Shown here: in pieces, positions 1 to 7,411 of the stretch
Layout: each line of letters begins with the position of its first letter
How positions within the stretch are numbered: the stretch's first letter is position 1
From: B73-G16 sp964611295
GTDB taxonomy: Bacteria > Desulfobacterota > B13-G15
Assembly: GCA_964611295.1 (NCBI GenBank)
Contig: CAZSWV010000002.1
Location: 124,001-188,000 of the forward strand
Length of the DNA stretch: 64,000 bases
Direction: 5' to 3'
The notes under the pieces: generated by a model
The model's input: only the letters and a program-made list of their open reading frames with translations
What the model was told of the DNA's origin: nothing
The model's database searches: none
Made by a program: the position numbers and the translations under genes

Positions 1-13
1 TCTATACTCTGAG

Positions 14-42
14 GAGGGAGTTTATGAAAGGGAAACTCCCTC
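14..42. terminator. Hairpin downstream of rplI, possible terminator
   Basis: A perfect 10-bp inverted repeat (14-23 with 33-42, GC-rich end) with a 9-base loop lies just past the rplI stop. On the plus strand it is followed after a few bases by five T residues, so it fits best as a terminator for a plus-strand gene arriving from outside the window. On the minus strand no U-tract follows, so it may only stabilise the 3' end of the ribosomal protein transcript. Confidence 0.5.
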
Positions 43-50
43 GTCATTTT

Positions 51-497
51 TCAATCCTCTTTTTCTACCCATACTTCAAGAGGAACCTTGACCTCTGAAT
101 GAAGTCTTACGTAAACCGTATGCGACCCAAGGTGCCTAATGGGTTCTTTCAACTCTATCCTTTTCCTATCTACCTCAATTCCCATTTCCCGAAGGGCCAC
201 TTCTATGTCATGTGGAGTAACTGCACCGAAAAGTTTGCCTTCGACCCCTGCAGACCTTTTTATCACACACTTTATTCCTGCTAACTTTTCCGCCAATCCT
301 TGCGCACGCTCCTTTTCCCTTTGGAGTTTCCTCTCGATAAGCTTCTGACGCTCTTTAATGCGCGTTATATTTTTTGAGGTCGCAGGTTCGGCTAATCCTT
401 TGGGAATCAGATAATTCCTTGCGTAGCCCTCTTTTACTCGCACTACTTGTCCTGCCTTACCTAAGGAAGGTACATCCTCTAGTAAAATCACCTCCAT
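51..497 (-). CDS. rplI: Large-subunit ribosomal protein bL9
   Basis: Encodes a 148-residue bL9, a 23S rRNA-binding protein of the 50S subunit. The N-terminal globular domain carries the family signature (VPSLGKAGQVV followed by GYARNYLIPKG, residues 9-34). A charged central helix around residues 45-72 and the C-terminal rRNA-binding domain follow, so the protein is full length. A G-rich ribosome-binding site precedes the ATG. It is the last gene of the run rpsF-ssb-rpsR-rplI, 14 bases after rpsR. This gene order is conserved in many bacteria, and the identification is secure. Confidence 0.97.
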   Translation of the reverse strand: MEVILLEDVPSLGKAGQVVRVKEGYARNYLIPKGLAEPATSKNITRIKERQKLIERKLQREKERAQGLAEKLAGIKCVIKRSAGVEGKLFGAVTPHDIEVALREMGIEVDRKRIELKEPIRHLGSHTVYVRLHSEVKVPLEVWVEKED

Positions 498-511
498 TTT
501 TTCATCCCCCC

Positions 512-763
512 TTATTCAGGTATCGCGACAAAAGGCAAAAGGGCTACGTGACGCGCTCTCTTTATGGCTATTGCAAGCCGACGCTGATGCTTAGCACAAG
601 TACCCGTCTGCCTTCTTGGTAGTATTTTGGCACGTTCATTTAAGAACCTCTTTAGCAAATCAGCATTTTTATAATCAATCTCCAGTGAAGGATTACTACA
701 AAACAGACATTGTTTCTTTTTTGGTGTGTAATATTTTACGGGTTTTTTTTCAGTATTTGTCAT
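512..763 (-). CDS. rpsR: Small-subunit ribosomal protein bS18
   Basis: Encodes an 83-residue bS18, which binds the 30S platform as a heterodimer with bS6. The core from KNADLLKRFLNERAKILPRR to the basic tail is typical of the family. Four possible zinc ligands (C19, C22, C56, H59) are retained, so this is a zinc-ribbon version of the protein. Such C+ forms are common in thermophiles. The start codon overlaps the ssb stop codon by 4 bases, implying translational coupling. bS6 is encoded two genes upstream. Confidence 0.96.
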   Translation of the reverse strand: MTNTEKKPVKYYTPKKKQCLFCSNPSLEIDYKNADLLKRFLNERAKILPRRQTGTCAKHQRRLAIAIKRARHVALLPFVAIPE

Positions 764-1092
764 GCTTCTCCTCCCTTCAATAATGCTATTTTTTGGGCCA
801 CAACAGTAAGGGCCTTTTTCACTCCTAGTTCCATTTTTATAACCCGTTCTTCTAAAGATCCTTCAACAAATACATTGTGTCCTTTCATAATAGCTTTAGC
901 AACTTTCTCATTTTCAACTCCAAAAGCCATCACTTCTATCTCTGGTTCTTGCTCCATCTCTTGTTTACGATGTTTAATGCCTGAACGTACTTTTAAGGTA
1001 AACCACAATACAACTTCACCATTTGTAGTATACCTTACTTCCACAGGAGCAGAAACCGTACCAGCCAAAATCACGCGGTTGAAGTAGAACAA
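760..1092 (-). CDS. ssb: Single-stranded DNA-binding protein, short form
   Basis: Encodes an OB-fold SSB of 110 residues, sitting between rpsF and rpsR as in many bacteria. The start is a TTG placed 7 bases after a strong AGGAGGTG site. It lies inside the end of rpsF (22-base overlap). The OB strands (NRVILAGTV, EVRYTTNG, FTLKVRS, VFVEGSLEE) are recognisable. Bacterial SSBs normally end in a disordered tail with an acidic DDDIPF-like tip that recruits partners. This protein stops right after the OB fold with no acidic tip, so partner recruitment must differ or depend on another SSB. Confidence 0.9.
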   Translation of the reverse strand: MFYFNRVILAGTVSAPVEVRYTTNGEVVLWFTLKVRSGIKHRKQEMEQEPEIEVMAFGVENEKVAKAIMKGHNVFVEGSLEERVIKMELGVKKALTVVAQKIALLKGGEA

Positions 1093-1412
1093 ACGCCTTC
1101 ACCTCCTTCTGCGCTGACAATTGGCTTTTCCAATTTTATGGTTAAATACCTCAATATGCTGTCTTTTAACTCCAGCCATCTTTCGTACTCTCTTATAAAA
1201 TCGGGTTTCGCACGAAAACGGATAATGTAGTAATAAGCTTTCTCTTTTTTCTTAATTTTATATGCTAGGTTTCGCATCCCCCATTCCTGTATTTCTATAA
1301 CTTCACCACCTGAAGAGGATATAAGGTTTTGAATCTCATCAAGGGTGCTTTTGGTACTCCCTATTTCTTCATCAGGACTGATTAAAATCATCGACTCATA
1401 ATATCTCTCCAT
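1071..1412 (-). CDS. rpsF: Small-subunit ribosomal protein bS6
   Basis: Encodes bS6 of 113 residues, the 30S platform partner of bS18. The chosen start is the ATG at 1412 (protein begins MERYYESMILISPD), because an AGGAGGTG site lies just upstream and family members start here. A longer frame reaching 1451 has no support. The ferredoxin-like fold is visible as the segments YYESMILISPD, EWGMRNLAYKIKK and AYYYIIRFRA. It is first in the rpsF-ssb-rpsR-rplI operon. A small hairpin (GCCCT/AGGGC, about 1452-1470) lies between yajC and rpsF. Confidence 0.95.
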   Translation of the reverse strand: MERYYESMILISPDEEIGSTKSTLDEIQNLISSSGGEVIEIQEWGMRNLAYKIKKKEKAYYYIIRFRAKPDFIREYERWLELKDSILRYLTIKLEKPIVSAEGGEGVCSTSTA

Positions 1413-1472
1413 CCTCCACACCTCCTCTTGGACATAACAGCCCTTTTTCAATAGGGCGAGGAGAAAAACGTC

Positions 1473-1787
1473 TTATTCCCTTACTACACCCGCTATGTAA
1501 TTCCTATTGACTTTGACCCTAACTCTGTCCGCTAACTCTAAGGTAACTGTGTTCCCTTCTATATCTACTATGGTCCCGTAAAGACCTCCGGCCGTAAGTA
1601 CCCTGTCTCCTCTTTTCAAACTCTCCAAAAGCCTCTTGTGCTCCTTCATCCTCTTTTGTTGAGGCCTTATCAGAAGGAAGTAAAAGATCACAAATATCAA
1701 TATAAGAGGTATCAAAGCAGCAATCCCCCCTCCTCCACCCCCTCCTTCTCCTTGTGGAGCCATCGCAAAAACCAGGTCCCCGATCAT
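1473..1787 (-). CDS. yajC: Sec translocase accessory subunit YajC
   Basis: Encodes a 104-residue single-pass inner-membrane protein of the SecDF-YajC complex. After a glycine-rich N-terminal stretch a hydrophobic helix (about residues 22-40) is followed by IRPQQKRMKEH and the small cytoplasmic beta domain (GDRVLTAGGLYGTI). Both are hallmark YajC sequences. The ATG lies behind a GGAGG site. It is 60 bases upstream of rpsF on the same strand, so the two may be co-transcribed. secD and secF are not in the window. Confidence 0.93.
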   Translation of the reverse strand: MIGDLVFAMAPQGEGGGGGGGIAALIPLILIFVIFYFLLIRPQQKRMKEHKRLLESLKRGDRVLTAGGLYGTIVDIEGNTVTLELADRVRVKVNRNYIAGVVRE

Positions 1788-1960
1788 CCATCCCTCCTTT
1801 TAGGCTTTTGCATAAAATAACACGCCCTAGCGAGTTTAGCAAGCTTTAAGGACCTTTCCAAGAAAATAAGGAAGAACGAATCAAATTTCTAGACCAGCTT
1901 AGGTCTTTAAAGATAATTTTATTTGTGGGATAATATATACCTTCTCTACAAGGTTGAAAC

Positions 1961-2722
1961 ATGAAAGGAGACATCGAAAAAATAAGAAAGATCATAAAAG
2001 AATTGAGAGGAGAAAACGGTTGCCCCTGGGATAAAAAGCAAAATATTGAAACGCTAAAGCCTTTTCTTATCGAGGAAACTTATGAAGTAATTGAGAATAT
2101 AGACAACAAAAATTGGCAAGGATTATCAGAAGAATTAGGAGATCTTCTATTCCTATTATTTTTCATTATCACAATTGCCGAAGAAGAGAACTTGTTTAGT
2201 TTATCTGATGTAGTGGATAAAGTATGTAATAAAATAATTAATCGCCATCCTCATGTGTTTCAGAAAGACAATAAAATCACAACACCAGAAGAAGTAGAAA
2301 AACAATGGTACAGATTAAAACAACTTGAGAAAAGGAGTGTTATGGAAGGAATACCTAAAGCTTTACCTGCATTAATGAGAGCCTATAAAATCACAAAAAG
2401 AGCTCAACAGATAGGTTTCGATTGGAATAGTGCTTGTGAAGTTTTTCAGAAGATTAAAGAAGAAATAGAAGAGCTAGAAAAAGAAATAAAAGGGAATAAC
2501 TTGAATAATATCAAGCTTGAAATAGGAGATGTATTACTTAGTATTGTAAACCTTGCAAGATTGTTAAATATAAATGCAGAAGAGGCCCTTCATAATGCGT
2601 GCGATCGTTTTTTAGAGCGTTTTAATTATATAGAACAAAAAATAAAAGAAATGGGAAAAGATTTTGGGGAAGTATCCTTTCACGAAATGGATGCGTTATG
2701 GGATGAAGCGAAAAGGAAATGA
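1961..2722 (+). CDS. mazG: Nucleoside triphosphate pyrophosphohydrolase MazG
   Basis: Encodes a 253-residue double-domain MazG that hydrolyses (d)NTPs to NMPs and pyrophosphate and is thought to clear aberrant nucleotides. The N-terminal domain has CPWDKKQ, the metal-binding EETYEVIE and EELGDLL motifs. A second MazG repeat has EIEELEKE and EIGDVLLS. Length and layout match the E. coli-type protein. It leads an operon with rsmI, hisI and hisG. A weak -10-like GATAATAT at 1929-1936 and an AGACC/GGTCT dyad at 1891-1906 lie upstream. The gene is clearly AT-rich compared with the ribosomal genes. Confidence 0.94.
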   Translation: MKGDIEKIRKIIKELRGENGCPWDKKQNIETLKPFLIEETYEVIENIDNKNWQGLSEELGDLLFLLFFIITIAEEENLFSLSDVVDKVCNKIINRHPHVFQKDNKITTPEEVEKQWYRLKQLEKRSVMEGIPKALPALMRAYKITKRAQQIGFDWNSACEVFQKIKEEIEELEKEIKGNNLNNIKLEIGDVLLSIVNLARLLNINAEEALHNACDRFLERFNYIEQKIKEMGKDFGEVSFHEMDALWDEAKRK

Positions 2723-3402
2723 AAGGGGTACTTTATATTGTAGCTACTCCGATAGGCAATTTAGAAGATGTAACATTGCGCGCTTTGAAGATACTGCGAG
2801 AAGTAGATGTAATAGCAGCTGAAGATACGCGAAAAGTTCGCATTTTATTAAGACGTTACAAGATAACTTCGTCTTCGGTGATAAGTTTTTTCCAAGGCAA
2901 TGAAGAAAGAAGAACCAAGGAGATTATCGAAATGCTTCTCGAAGGCAAAAAGGTGGCTTTAGTGTCGGAATCCGGTACCCCTACTATCTCCGATCCAGGC
3001 TATAAACTTGTTAAAGAGGCTATTGAGCAAGGACTGCACGTGGTCCCTATACCTGGACCTTCTGCTTTAATAGCAGCATTAAGCGCTTCTGGTTTACCTA
3101 CAGATTCCTTTTGTTTTTTTGGCTTTCTTCCCCCAAAAGGTTCCAAACGCAGAAAACGTTTAGAACAATTGGCAAGGTGTCGCCCAACCGTGATTTTGTA
3201 TGAATCGCCACGACGTTTAGAAGCTACTTTAGAAGACCTATTGAAATGGTGCGGTAATAGACGAATAGTCTTAGCCAGGGAGATCACAAAATTTCATGAA
3301 GAGTTTTTACGGGGTACTATTGAAGAAGTATTGGAAGAGATAAGACGTCTTCCTCGACAAGGGGAGATAACGTTAATAATGGAGGGGCTTGGATGGCGTT
3401 GA
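2719..3402 (+). CDS. rsmI: 16S rRNA (cytidine1402-2'-O)-methyltransferase RsmI, short form
   Basis: Encodes a tetrapyrrole-methylase-fold enzyme that 2'-O-methylates C1402 in the decoding centre. Diagnostic segments are ATPIGNLEDVTLRAL, EDTRKVRILL, SESGTPTISDPGY and PGPSALIAALSASGLP. At 227 residues it lacks the roughly 50-residue C-terminal extension of E. coli RsmI and ends soon after the EITLIMEG strand. The stop falls inside the next start region, so the short form is not a frameshift artefact. It overlaps mazG by ATGA and hisI by 10 bases. Confidence 0.94.
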   Translation: MKGVLYIVATPIGNLEDVTLRALKILREVDVIAAEDTRKVRILLRRYKITSSSVISFFQGNEERRTKEIIEMLLEGKKVALVSESGTPTISDPGYKLVKEAIEQGLHVVPIPGPSALIAALSASGLPTDSFCFFGFLPPKGSKRRKRLEQLARCRPTVILYESPRRLEATLEDLLKWCGNRRIVLAREITKFHEEFLRGTIEEVLEEIRRLPRQGEITLIMEGLGWR

Positions 3403-3767
3403 AACTCAATTTTGAGAAACTTGGAGGACTTATACCTGTGGTAGTACAAGACTACGAAACGGGAGAAGTATTAATGGTAGCTTTTATGAACGAGGAAGCA
3501 TTAAAGATGACCTTGGAAACTGGTAAAGCTACTTATTGGAGTCGCTCACGAAAAGAACTCTGGATAAAAGGAGCTACTTCAGGTAATTATCAAGAAGTAA
3601 AAGAAATTTACGTTGATTGCGATGATGATACTATTTTGTTAAAAGTTATTCAACATGGAGGAGCAGCATGTCATACTGGTTATAAAAGTTGTTTTTATAA
3701 AAAGTATGATATCAACACAGGTGAAATTGAAATAACAGGACAAAAAATTAAGGAGGAAAACCCATGA
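3393..3767 (+). CDS. hisI: Phosphoribosyl-AMP cyclohydrolase
   Basis: Encodes the stand-alone HisI enzyme (124 residues) that opens the purine ring of phosphoribosyl-AMP in histidine synthesis. Metal-binding residues are present: the VDCDDD cluster near residue 75 and the CHTGYKSC pair near residue 95. The substrate-binding YWSRSRKELWIKG segment is intact. There is no fused HisE pyrophosphohydrolase domain. It overlaps rsmI by 10 bases and hisG by 4 (ATGA), so histidine genes share a transcript with nucleotide and rRNA housekeeping genes. The other his genes are not here. Confidence 0.96.
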   Translation: MALKLNFEKLGGLIPVVVQDYETGEVLMVAFMNEEALKMTLETGKATYWSRSRKELWIKGATSGNYQEVKEIYVDCDDDTILLKVIQHGGAACHTGYKSCFYKKYDINTGEIEITGQKIKEENP

Positions 3768-4636
3768 AGTGTTTAAAACTTGGCATTCCTACCGGGAGTT
3801 TGGAAAAGTCAACTATTGAATTGTTCCGTAAAGCAGGCTGGAACATAAATGTAAGTTCTAGAAGTTTTTTCCCTCAAATAGATGATGAAGAGATAAGGTG
3901 TACCATGGCTAGGCCTCAAGAGATGTCTAAATTTGTAGAAATAGGCACTCTAGATGCAGCCATTACGGGGAGAGATTGGATACTGGAAAACGAATCAAAG
4001 GTGGTCATAGTCGAAGACCTAGTGTATTCAAAGGAAACGCGTCAGCCTGCAAGATGGGTATTAATTGTGCCAGAAAATTCACCTGTGCAAAAACCTGAAG
4101 ATTTGGAAGGTAAAAAGGTTTACACTGAACTTGTAAACTTCACTAAAAAGTATTTCGCGCAAAAAGGGATTAACGTAACTGTGGAATTTTCTTGGGGGGC
4201 AACTGAAGCAAAAGTATTAGAAGGTCTAGCCGATGCAGTAGTGGATGTGACTGAAACAGGGGCTACGCTTAGGGCAAATGGCTTGAGGATAGTGGATGAG
4301 GTACTTGTGACTTATCCCCAATTGATCGCAAATGTTGAGGCTTGGGAAGACCATTGGAAACGCTCAAAAATTCAAGCCATAGCTAGACTTCTTAAAGGGG
4401 CCTTACAGGCAAGCAGTATGGTGGGGTTGAAAATGAACGTTCCAAAGAGCTGTCTAAAAAAAATAATGGAGATCTTGCCAAGTATAACAGCACCTACCAT
4501 TGCTGATCTTTACAATAAGGAATGGGTAGCTGTAGAAACGGTGATAAGTGAAAAGAAAGTAAGAGAATTAATACCCCAACTTATTGAAGCAGGCGCAGTC
4601 GGCATAATAGAATATCCTCTCAATAAAGTGATATAA
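3764..4636 (+). CDS. hisG: ATP phosphoribosyltransferase, long form
   Basis: Catalyses the first committed step of histidine synthesis, joining ATP and PRPP. At 290 residues this is the long HisG form, with a C-terminal ACT-like regulatory domain (about residues 210-290) that normally binds histidine as feedback inhibitor. The phosphate-binding stretch DVTETGATLRANGL is clear. Translation is coupled to hisI by ATGA, after an AGGAGG site. It is last in the mazG operon. Its stop is only 2 bases from the stop of the opposing HtrA gene. Confidence 0.96.
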   Translation: MKCLKLGIPTGSLEKSTIELFRKAGWNINVSSRSFFPQIDDEEIRCTMARPQEMSKFVEIGTLDAAITGRDWILENESKVVIVEDLVYSKETRQPARWVLIVPENSPVQKPEDLEGKKVYTELVNFTKKYFAQKGINVTVEFSWGATEAKVLEGLADAVVDVTETGATLRANGLRIVDEVLVTYPQLIANVEAWEDHWKRSKIQAIARLLKGALQASSMVGLKMNVPKSCLKKIMEILPSITAPTIADLYNKEWVAVETVISEKKVRELIPQLIEAGAVGIIEYPLNKVI

Positions 4637-4638
4637 AT

Positions 4639-6009
4639 TTAGGTTTCAAGTAGGAGAAAAAAAGGACGGTAGTTATCTTTTTCAGATCTAACTGTTAAAA
4701 GAAGGGACGATTGAGTCCCGTATTTTTCCATCAATGCTTGAAAAGAATTAAGATCGTAAACTGGCTCTCCCTCTACCTCCATTATTATATCGCCTATTGC
4801 CAAGCCTGCTTTTTGGGCAGGGGAATTTGGATAAACTTTTGATACTAGCACTCCTTCTTTTATACCTTTAAGTTTCGCAAATTCTAGATCTATTTCCTTG
4901 ACTTCAAACCCCCATTTTTCTTCGTAAAGTTCAGCAGCTGCCTCCTGTTTTCCTAAGACTACAGTTACAGAAATAGGGGTACCATTCCTTATTATTTCTA
5001 ATCTCACTTTCTGCCCAGGGGTAGAGGTAGCTATAAGTTTTACAAGCGTGTATCTATCCTTAACTTCTCTGTCATTGAACTTAACGATCACATCTCCTTT
5101 TCGCAAACCCGCTTTGGAAGCAGGCGAATTTGGAATAACATCGGTTATCAAAGCCCCCTTTGCCTCTTTTAATCCCAATCGACGCGCAAGGCCTGGAGTA
5201 AGATCTTGGAGGAAAACCCCAAGAAAGGCATGATAAACCCTCCCCTTTTTCAATTGAGGCAAAAGGTTCTTGGCCATATTAATAGGTATGGCAAACCCAA
5301 TACCTTGACCTCCAGCCACAATAGCCGTGTTTATGCCCACCACTTCTCCTTTAAGGTTAAAAAGAGGACCTCCACTGTTTCCTGGGTTTATCGAGGCATC
5401 CGTTTGTAGGAAGTCATCATAAGGACCCATTCCGATTACCCTCCCTTTTGCACTTATAATGCCTGCGGTAACCGTATGTTCTAAACCAAAAGGATTACCT
5501 ATAGCAATTACCCAGTCTCCTACCCTTACTTTGTCTGAATCACCCAACTTGGCAACAGGAAGGTCTTCTCCTTTAGGATCTATTTTCAACAATGCTATAT
5601 CTACTTTAGAATCTCTTCCTATAACTTTGGCGTCAAAAATTTTGCCATTATAAAGTTTTATCTTAATATCTTGTGCTCCCTCGATGACATGGTTATTCGT
5701 TAAAATATGACCTTCTTTATCTATTATGAATCCAGACCCAAGGCTCTGAGTTCTCAACTCAGGTAAAGGTGGCAATAACTCCCTGAAGTCTTCTCCGAAG
5801 AATTCCTTAAATTGCCTTCTGAAATATTCTTCCAAAGGGCTTCTTATAACTTTAGTAGTGCTAATATTGACCACCACAGGCTTTAATTCTTCTACAAGGT
5901 CTGCAAAGGAAGGCAGTCCTTCTAACGGTAAGGTTTTGGAAAACGCCAAAGGAAAAAGCAAAAAGGTCATCCCCCAAACCCCTAACAAGATCTTGGCCAA
6001 ACGCCTCAT
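4639..6009 (-). CDS. degP: Periplasmic HtrA/Do-family serine protease
   Basis: Encodes a 456-residue protease/chaperone for periplasmic quality control. A hydrophobic export signal covers roughly residues 7-23. The trypsin-like domain holds the triad H107 (LTNNH), D137 (SKVDIALL) and S212 (NPGNSGGP). Two PDZ domains follow: FLGVFLQDLTP to about residue 350, and the region around EGVLVSKVYPNSPAQKAG. Length and double PDZ match DegP/DegQ, and the exact orthologue cannot be chosen by eye. It is monocistronic behind a TTGAAT-17-CATAAT promoter, so sigma-70-type control is likely. Confidence 0.95.
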   Translation of the reverse strand: MRRLAKILLGVWGMTFLLFPLAFSKTLPLEGLPSFADLVEELKPVVVNISTTKVIRSPLEEYFRRQFKEFFGEDFRELLPPLPELRTQSLGSGFIIDKEGHILTNNHVIEGAQDIKIKLYNGKIFDAKVIGRDSKVDIALLKIDPKGEDLPVAKLGDSDKVRVGDWVIAIGNPFGLEHTVTAGIISAKGRVIGMGPYDDFLQTDASINPGNSGGPLFNLKGEVVGINTAIVAGGQGIGFAIPINMAKNLLPQLKKGRVYHAFLGVFLQDLTPGLARRLGLKEAKGALITDVIPNSPASKAGLRKGDVIVKFNDREVKDRYTLVKLIATSTPGQKVRLEIIRNGTPISVTVVLGKQEAAAELYEEKWGFEVKEIDLEFAKLKGIKEGVLVSKVYPNSPAQKAGLAIGDIIMEVEGEPVYDLNSFQALMEKYGTQSSLLLTVRSEKDNYRPFFLLLET

Positions 6010-6042
6010 TTTGAGCCTCCTTCTTATGATTTCGGTTTATTA

Positions 6043-6071
6043 ATTATGTCTGTCAAACCTAGCAAATTCAA
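6043..6071 (-). promoter_or_regulatory. Predicted promoter of the HtrA gene
   Basis: On the minus strand TTGAAT (6071-6066) and CATAAT (6048-6043) are separated by 17 bases. They lie about 34 bases before the HtrA start codon, leaving room for the AAGGAGG ribosome-binding site. The match to the sigma-70 consensus is 4/6 and 5/6. Confidence 0.5.
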
Positions 6072-6079
6072 CTTAACTT

Positions 6080-6108
6080 TTGACATTCCCAAAACTCTTT
6101 GTTAATTT
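6080..6108 (+). promoter_or_regulatory. Predicted promoter of the M16 peptidase-reverse gyrase operon
   Basis: A perfect TTGACA -35 element (6080-6085) is followed after 17 bases by an AT-rich TAATTT (6103-6108). The expected transcription start is near 6115, four bases before the ATG at 6119. No Shine-Dalgarno lies between, suggesting an almost leaderless mRNA. Confidence 0.5.
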
Positions 6109-6118
6109 TAAGATCCCC

Positions 6119-7411
6119 ATGGAGGTACTCCTTAATTTTAGACGTTATCTTCTCGATAACGGTTTAAGGGTCTTGATTTTAGAAGATCGAACCCTTCCCA
6201 TTGTGTCTTTCCAAGTACATTTTGCAGCTGGTTCCAGGTACGAACTACCTGGGATCACCGGGATTTCCCATCTATTCGAACACATGATGTTTCGCGGAAC
6301 TTCTAAACTCGGTCCAGAAGAGTTTTCGAAGATCATACAGGCCAGGGGAGGAGTCGTCAATGCCTTCACTACATTTGACCATACCACTTATTGGGAAAAC
6401 ATCCCTTCTAAAGAACTGGAATTAGTAATCGAGCTAGAAGCCCACAGGCTAAAGGAACTCAGGATAACAGAAGAAAACCTGGCCACAGAGCTAGAAGTAG
6501 TACGAAGCGAAAGGAAGATGCGAATAGCCAACACCCCTTATGGTGCTGCCTTAGAAGAGCTCTTTTCCTTGGCGTACTTGCGGCATCCCTACCGCTGGCC
6601 AGTCATTGGATGGGATCAAGATTTGCGCAGGCTCACAGTTAAGGATTGCCTAGAGTATTTCCGACGTCGATACGCCCCTTCTCGCGCTGTAATAGTAGTA
6701 GCGGGAGATGTAAATCCTGAAAGGACTCTAAAATTGATCGAACAAAATTACGCAGACCTTCCTGCTTCTGATGAGGAAAAGGACTTTATAGAGATCGAAC
6801 CCCCTCAAAGAGGGGAAAGGACAGCTGTATTTAAAAAACGAGTGGAATTAGGGGCTTTCTTTTGGGCTTTTCACGTGCCTGGGATTGAATCCGAAGACGT
6901 ATACGCTTTGTTGCTCCTCGCTTACATCCTATCCGTTGGGAAAACCTCGCGCTTTTGGAAACGTTTTGTCAAGAACGGATCCCTCACCGAGCTGAAGGCC
7001 CAAGTGGACCCCCCTCCTTTTTGGCCTAAGGATCCCGCTTTGTTTATAATATACGGCATAGCAAGTCCAAAGGTACCTTTAGCCGAAGTTGAAGAGGAAG
7101 TTTGGAAAGAACTAAATTCTTTGAAAGATACCCTATCGGATGACGAGGTAAAAAAGGCTCAAAAATTATACCTAAGTTCCCTATGGGATCAATTAGAATC
7201 CTTATTTTTCAGGGCTTTATTAGGTGGAATATACGAAGTGAAAACCGGAGACTTTCGTAAAGCATGGGAAATCGAAGAAAAAATAAAACGTACAGAAAAA
7301 GAGGACATAACGAGGGTACTTGAACGATACTTTCAAAAGGATAACCGTACGCGTTTAATCGTGGAACCGATAACCGTTGAAGAGGAAGAAAAGTTCGGGT
7401 TAATCGAATGA
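6119..7411 (+). CDS. Zinc peptidase of the M16 family, catalytic subunit
   Basis: Encodes a 430-residue M16B processing-peptidase-like protein. The inverted zinc motif HLFEH gives H51, E54 and H55. The third ligand expected about 76 residues later is E131 in VVRSERK, so the site looks complete. I chose the ATG at 6119 because family members begin close to DNGLRVLI. A TTG at 6080 would overlap the -35 element. No signal peptide is visible, suggesting cytoplasmic action, though N-terminal anchoring elsewhere cannot be excluded. It overlaps the next M16 gene by ATGA, as in two-subunit bacterial M16 enzymes. Confidence 0.92.
   Translation: MEVLLNFRRYLLDNGLRVLILEDRTLPIVSFQVHFAAGSRYELPGITGISHLFEHMMFRGTSKLGPEEFSKIIQARGGVVNAFTTFDHTTYWENIPSKELELVIELEAHRLKELRITEENLATELEVVRSERKMRIANTPYGAALEELFSLAYLRHPYRWPVIGWDQDLRRLTVKDCLEYFRRRYAPSRAVIVVAGDVNPERTLKLIEQNYADLPASDEEKDFIEIEPPQRGERTAVFKKRVELGAFFWAFHVPGIESEDVYALLLLAYILSVGKTSRFWKRFVKNGSLTELKAQVDPPPFWPKDPALFIIYGIASPKVPLAEVEEEVWKELNSLKDTLSDDEVKKAQKLYLSSLWDQLESLFFRALLGGIYEVKTGDFRKAWEIEEKIKRTEKEDITRVLERYFQKDNRTRLIVEPITVEEEEKFGLIE

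Noticed and set aside
1452..1470. S6:S18-binding regulatory RNA before rpsF
   Set aside because: A small hairpin is present but lacks the CCG-containing internal loop expected for that motif.
1518..1842. Alternative 107-residue frame overlapping yajC
   Set aside because: It is an out-of-frame shadow of yajC, rich in R, G and C, and without family resemblance.
2719..3402. Selenocysteine read-through or frameshift explaining the short RsmI
   Set aside because: The stop is followed at once by the in-place hisI start, and the sequence beyond shows no RsmI C-terminal similarity in the same frame.
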